Positions 62,860 to 64,000 of a stretch of DNA of 64,000 nt are shown piece after piece. Made by a program: the position numbers and the translations under genes. The stretch is taken from contig NZ_CP010797.1 of NCBI RefSeq assembly GCF_000954115.1, forward strand, positions 2,852,001-2,916,000, given 5' to 3'. Each line of letters opens with the position of its first letter. The stretch's first letter is position 1. The notes under the pieces are model-generated. The model was not told the origin of the DNA. It saw nothing but the letters and a program-made list of their open reading frames with translations, and made no database searches. Source of the DNA: Rhodococcus sp. B7740. Lineage in GTDB: Bacteria; Actinomycetota; Actinomycetes; Mycobacteriales; Mycobacteriaceae.

Positions 62860-63156
62860 TCAAAGTTTCTCGGCGAGTACATCGAGGTAGCTTATTTCGG
62901 GCGGTGAGGCGAAGAGTTCGTCCGCCCGTTCGCCGAGAGCCTGGCCGACCGGTCCGTTCAGATGCGTTTCACGGGCGGCGTCGTCCGGGAAAGCATCGAC
63001 GATGCCGAACGTCGATGGGCCGAACCGTACCGCCAACCAGGGTCGGGTGCCGGGCTCCTGTTCGACGAGCGGTTGGGCCGACCGGAGAAACTCCTCGACT
63101 GCATCTTCCTTGCCGGGCTTGGCTTCGAGTCGGACCAGCAGTGCCTTGGTGACCAT
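62860..63156 (-). CDS. Antibiotic biosynthesis monooxygenase-domain (putative quinol monooxygenase)
   Basis: This 98-residue ABM-fold protein shows TKALLVRLEAKPGKEDAVEEFL at the start, GPSTFGIVDAFPDDAARETHL in the middle and ISYLDVLAEKL at the end. Dimeric ferredoxin-like fold; may oxidise quinols or degrade small aromatics. ATG at 63156 follows AGGAGA; the frame extends 12 codons further without support. Confidence 0.82.
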   Translation of the reverse strand: MVTKALLVRLEAKPGKEDAVEEFLRSAQPLVEQEPGTRPWLAVRFGPSTFGIVDAFPDDAARETHLNGPVGQALGERADELFASPPEISYLDVLAEKL

Positions 63157-63755
63157 GACGATTCTCCTGTTCGAGGTGGTGGACACGGCCAAGCATCACA
63201 CCTCGGACCGGCAAAGGGAAGGGCCTGCAGTCCGCGCGCGAACGAATTTGGTTTTGCCCCTAGTAATCTCGCAGCCGAGAGAGGAGACTCGACCGGTAGA
63301 GGGAATAGACACGCCAGGTGCAGCGCCGGCCGAATTTCGGTCACGTCGCGAAACATGTTGATGTGCCAACGTTTTGGGTTACCGGTCAGTTCAGCGTACT
63401 GCTGCGAACTGCCCACACCGCGTATCGGCTCGAACATCACGATCTGTTTGCACGGATACAGAAATATGGAACGACCGACACTGGCCGACGACGACAGTCG
63501 CGACCAGGGATTCAGGCGGTCGACCTCCGTTGTACGGTGAATAATGCTGTCTACCAGACGCATTCGTTCTCATCCAATCATTTCTCGCTGCGGGTGCGTC
63601 GGCCACCTTCTCGACCTGCATTTCCCAACAGGCGTGCCGATCTCGACTCGTACCAGCCAGTACAACCACCTCACTACGAAGTCTTCGCCGATGTCGGGGT
63701 AACGGACGCCGCTGTCCACATGCTCACCGGCCGGACCGATCGAAAGGAACGAGTC
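63157..63755. other. 599-bp gap upstream of dnaK paralogue, no gene found
   Basis: No frame on either strand carries a recognisable motif or good ribosome site. The middle (about 63240-63650) looks less GC-rich than the rest of the window. No HAIR or CIRCE heat-shock element was found. It may hold the dnaK promoter and decayed sequence. Confidence 0.5.
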
Positions 63756-64000
63756 ATGGCGACTGCTGTGGGTATAGACCTGGGCACCACCAACTCCGTC
63801 ATCGCCAGCTGGCAAGGCGGCGAGCCGGTGGTGATCTCCAATATCGAGGGAGCGCGGACGACGCCGTCGGTGGTGGCCTTCACCGAGAGCGGAGAACGGC
63901 TGGTGGGTCAGCTTGCCCGACGGCAGGCGATCTTGAATCCGAAGGGCACGATCTACTCGGCGAAACGCTTCATCGGACGCCACTACGACGAGATCTCCGA
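63756..64000 (+). CDS. DnaK/Hsp70-family chaperone, 5' part (runs off the window)
   Basis: The first 81 residues are present, beginning [19 protein letters not shown] with phosphate-1 loop, then [12 protein letters not shown] and [17 protein letters not shown] at 63756 follows GAAAGGAA. The sequence differs from the canonical actinobacterial DnaK ([22 protein letters not shown]), for example in the QARR and GRHYDEI parts, so it is probably a second, specialised Hsp70. The rest is outside the window. Confidence 0.88.
   Translation, partial: MATAVGIDLGTTNSVIASWQGGEPVVISNIEGARTTPSVVAFTESGERLVGQLARRQAILNPKGTIYSAKRFIGRHYDEIS

Noticed and set aside
63157..63755. HAIR or CIRCE heat-shock operator before dnaK
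   Set aside because: No CTTGAGT-type or CIRCE-type inverted repeat was found.

Overview
The window comes from a high-GC, mycolic-acid-type actinobacterium, most likely Rhodococcus or a close relative. The signs are strong G/C bias at third codon positions, frequent GTG starts, genes chained by 1-4 base overlaps (ATGA, GTGA, TGATG), an antigen-85-like esterase, an F420-type nitroreductase, an ECF42-type sigma factor with its DGPF partner, and a PhnF-type phosphonate regulator. The genus is inferred from protein style and gene content, not from a marker gene. No rRNA, tRNA, CRISPR array, integrase or transposase was seen. The right edge cuts a dnaK-like gene.

Layout, left to right. 71-5133: a tightly coupled mycosporine-like amino acid (UV sunscreen) operon, mysA-mysB-mysC-mysD, followed by an overlapping TauD-type oxygenase, then a DUF1275 membrane protein. 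5925-9512: a TetR regulator divergent from a Tat-exported PhlG-like hydrolase, a membrane protein, a pirin and a small GNAT protein. 9729-13018: a two-gene unit of an ATP-grasp ligase and a 683-residue protein whose C-terminal part has papain-like Cys/His/Asn spacing. 13076-16013: DUF2945 protein, antigen-85-like esterase, ECF42 sigma factor and DGPF protein. 16109-22572: a sugar ABC-import operon with LacI regulator, two kinases and a class II aldolase, resembling the fructose system frcBCAK. 23120-26281: BrkB-type membrane protein, CsbD, GAF-ANTAR regulator and a Nei-type glycosylase. 26435-33522: phosphonate uptake and breakdown, with a fused double PhnE permease, flanked by PhnF-like operators. 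33603-38178: TetR, DyP peroxidase, copper chaperone and a PepSY protein broken by an in-frame TAG.

38658-47921 is the most interesting region. A 37-residue candidate RiPP precursor is followed by a leader-binding/E1-like protein, a CocE/NonD hydrolase, a YcaO protein and a DHA3/EntS-like exporter, with a SagB-type dehydrogenase convergent at the far end. A FecB/FecC/FecD/FecE-type metal-chelate importer lies directly beside it. Fur/Zur-like boxes sit upstream of the precursor and between the importer's divergent genes. Together these suggest a metal-regulated azoline peptide, possibly a RiPP metallophore with its own export and re-import. That function is an inference.

47930-64000: TetR/oxidoreductase pair, TetR/hydrolase pair with a perfect 18-bp operator, F420-type nitroreductase, a second Fec-type importer behind a DtxR/IdeR-like box, SelO, VOC protein, acyl-CoA dehydrogenase, MpaB-family oxygenase, a small cluster of two methyltransferases and a PhyH oxygenase (one methyltransferase again interrupted by an in-frame TAG), a small monooxygenase, and the start of a second-type dnaK.
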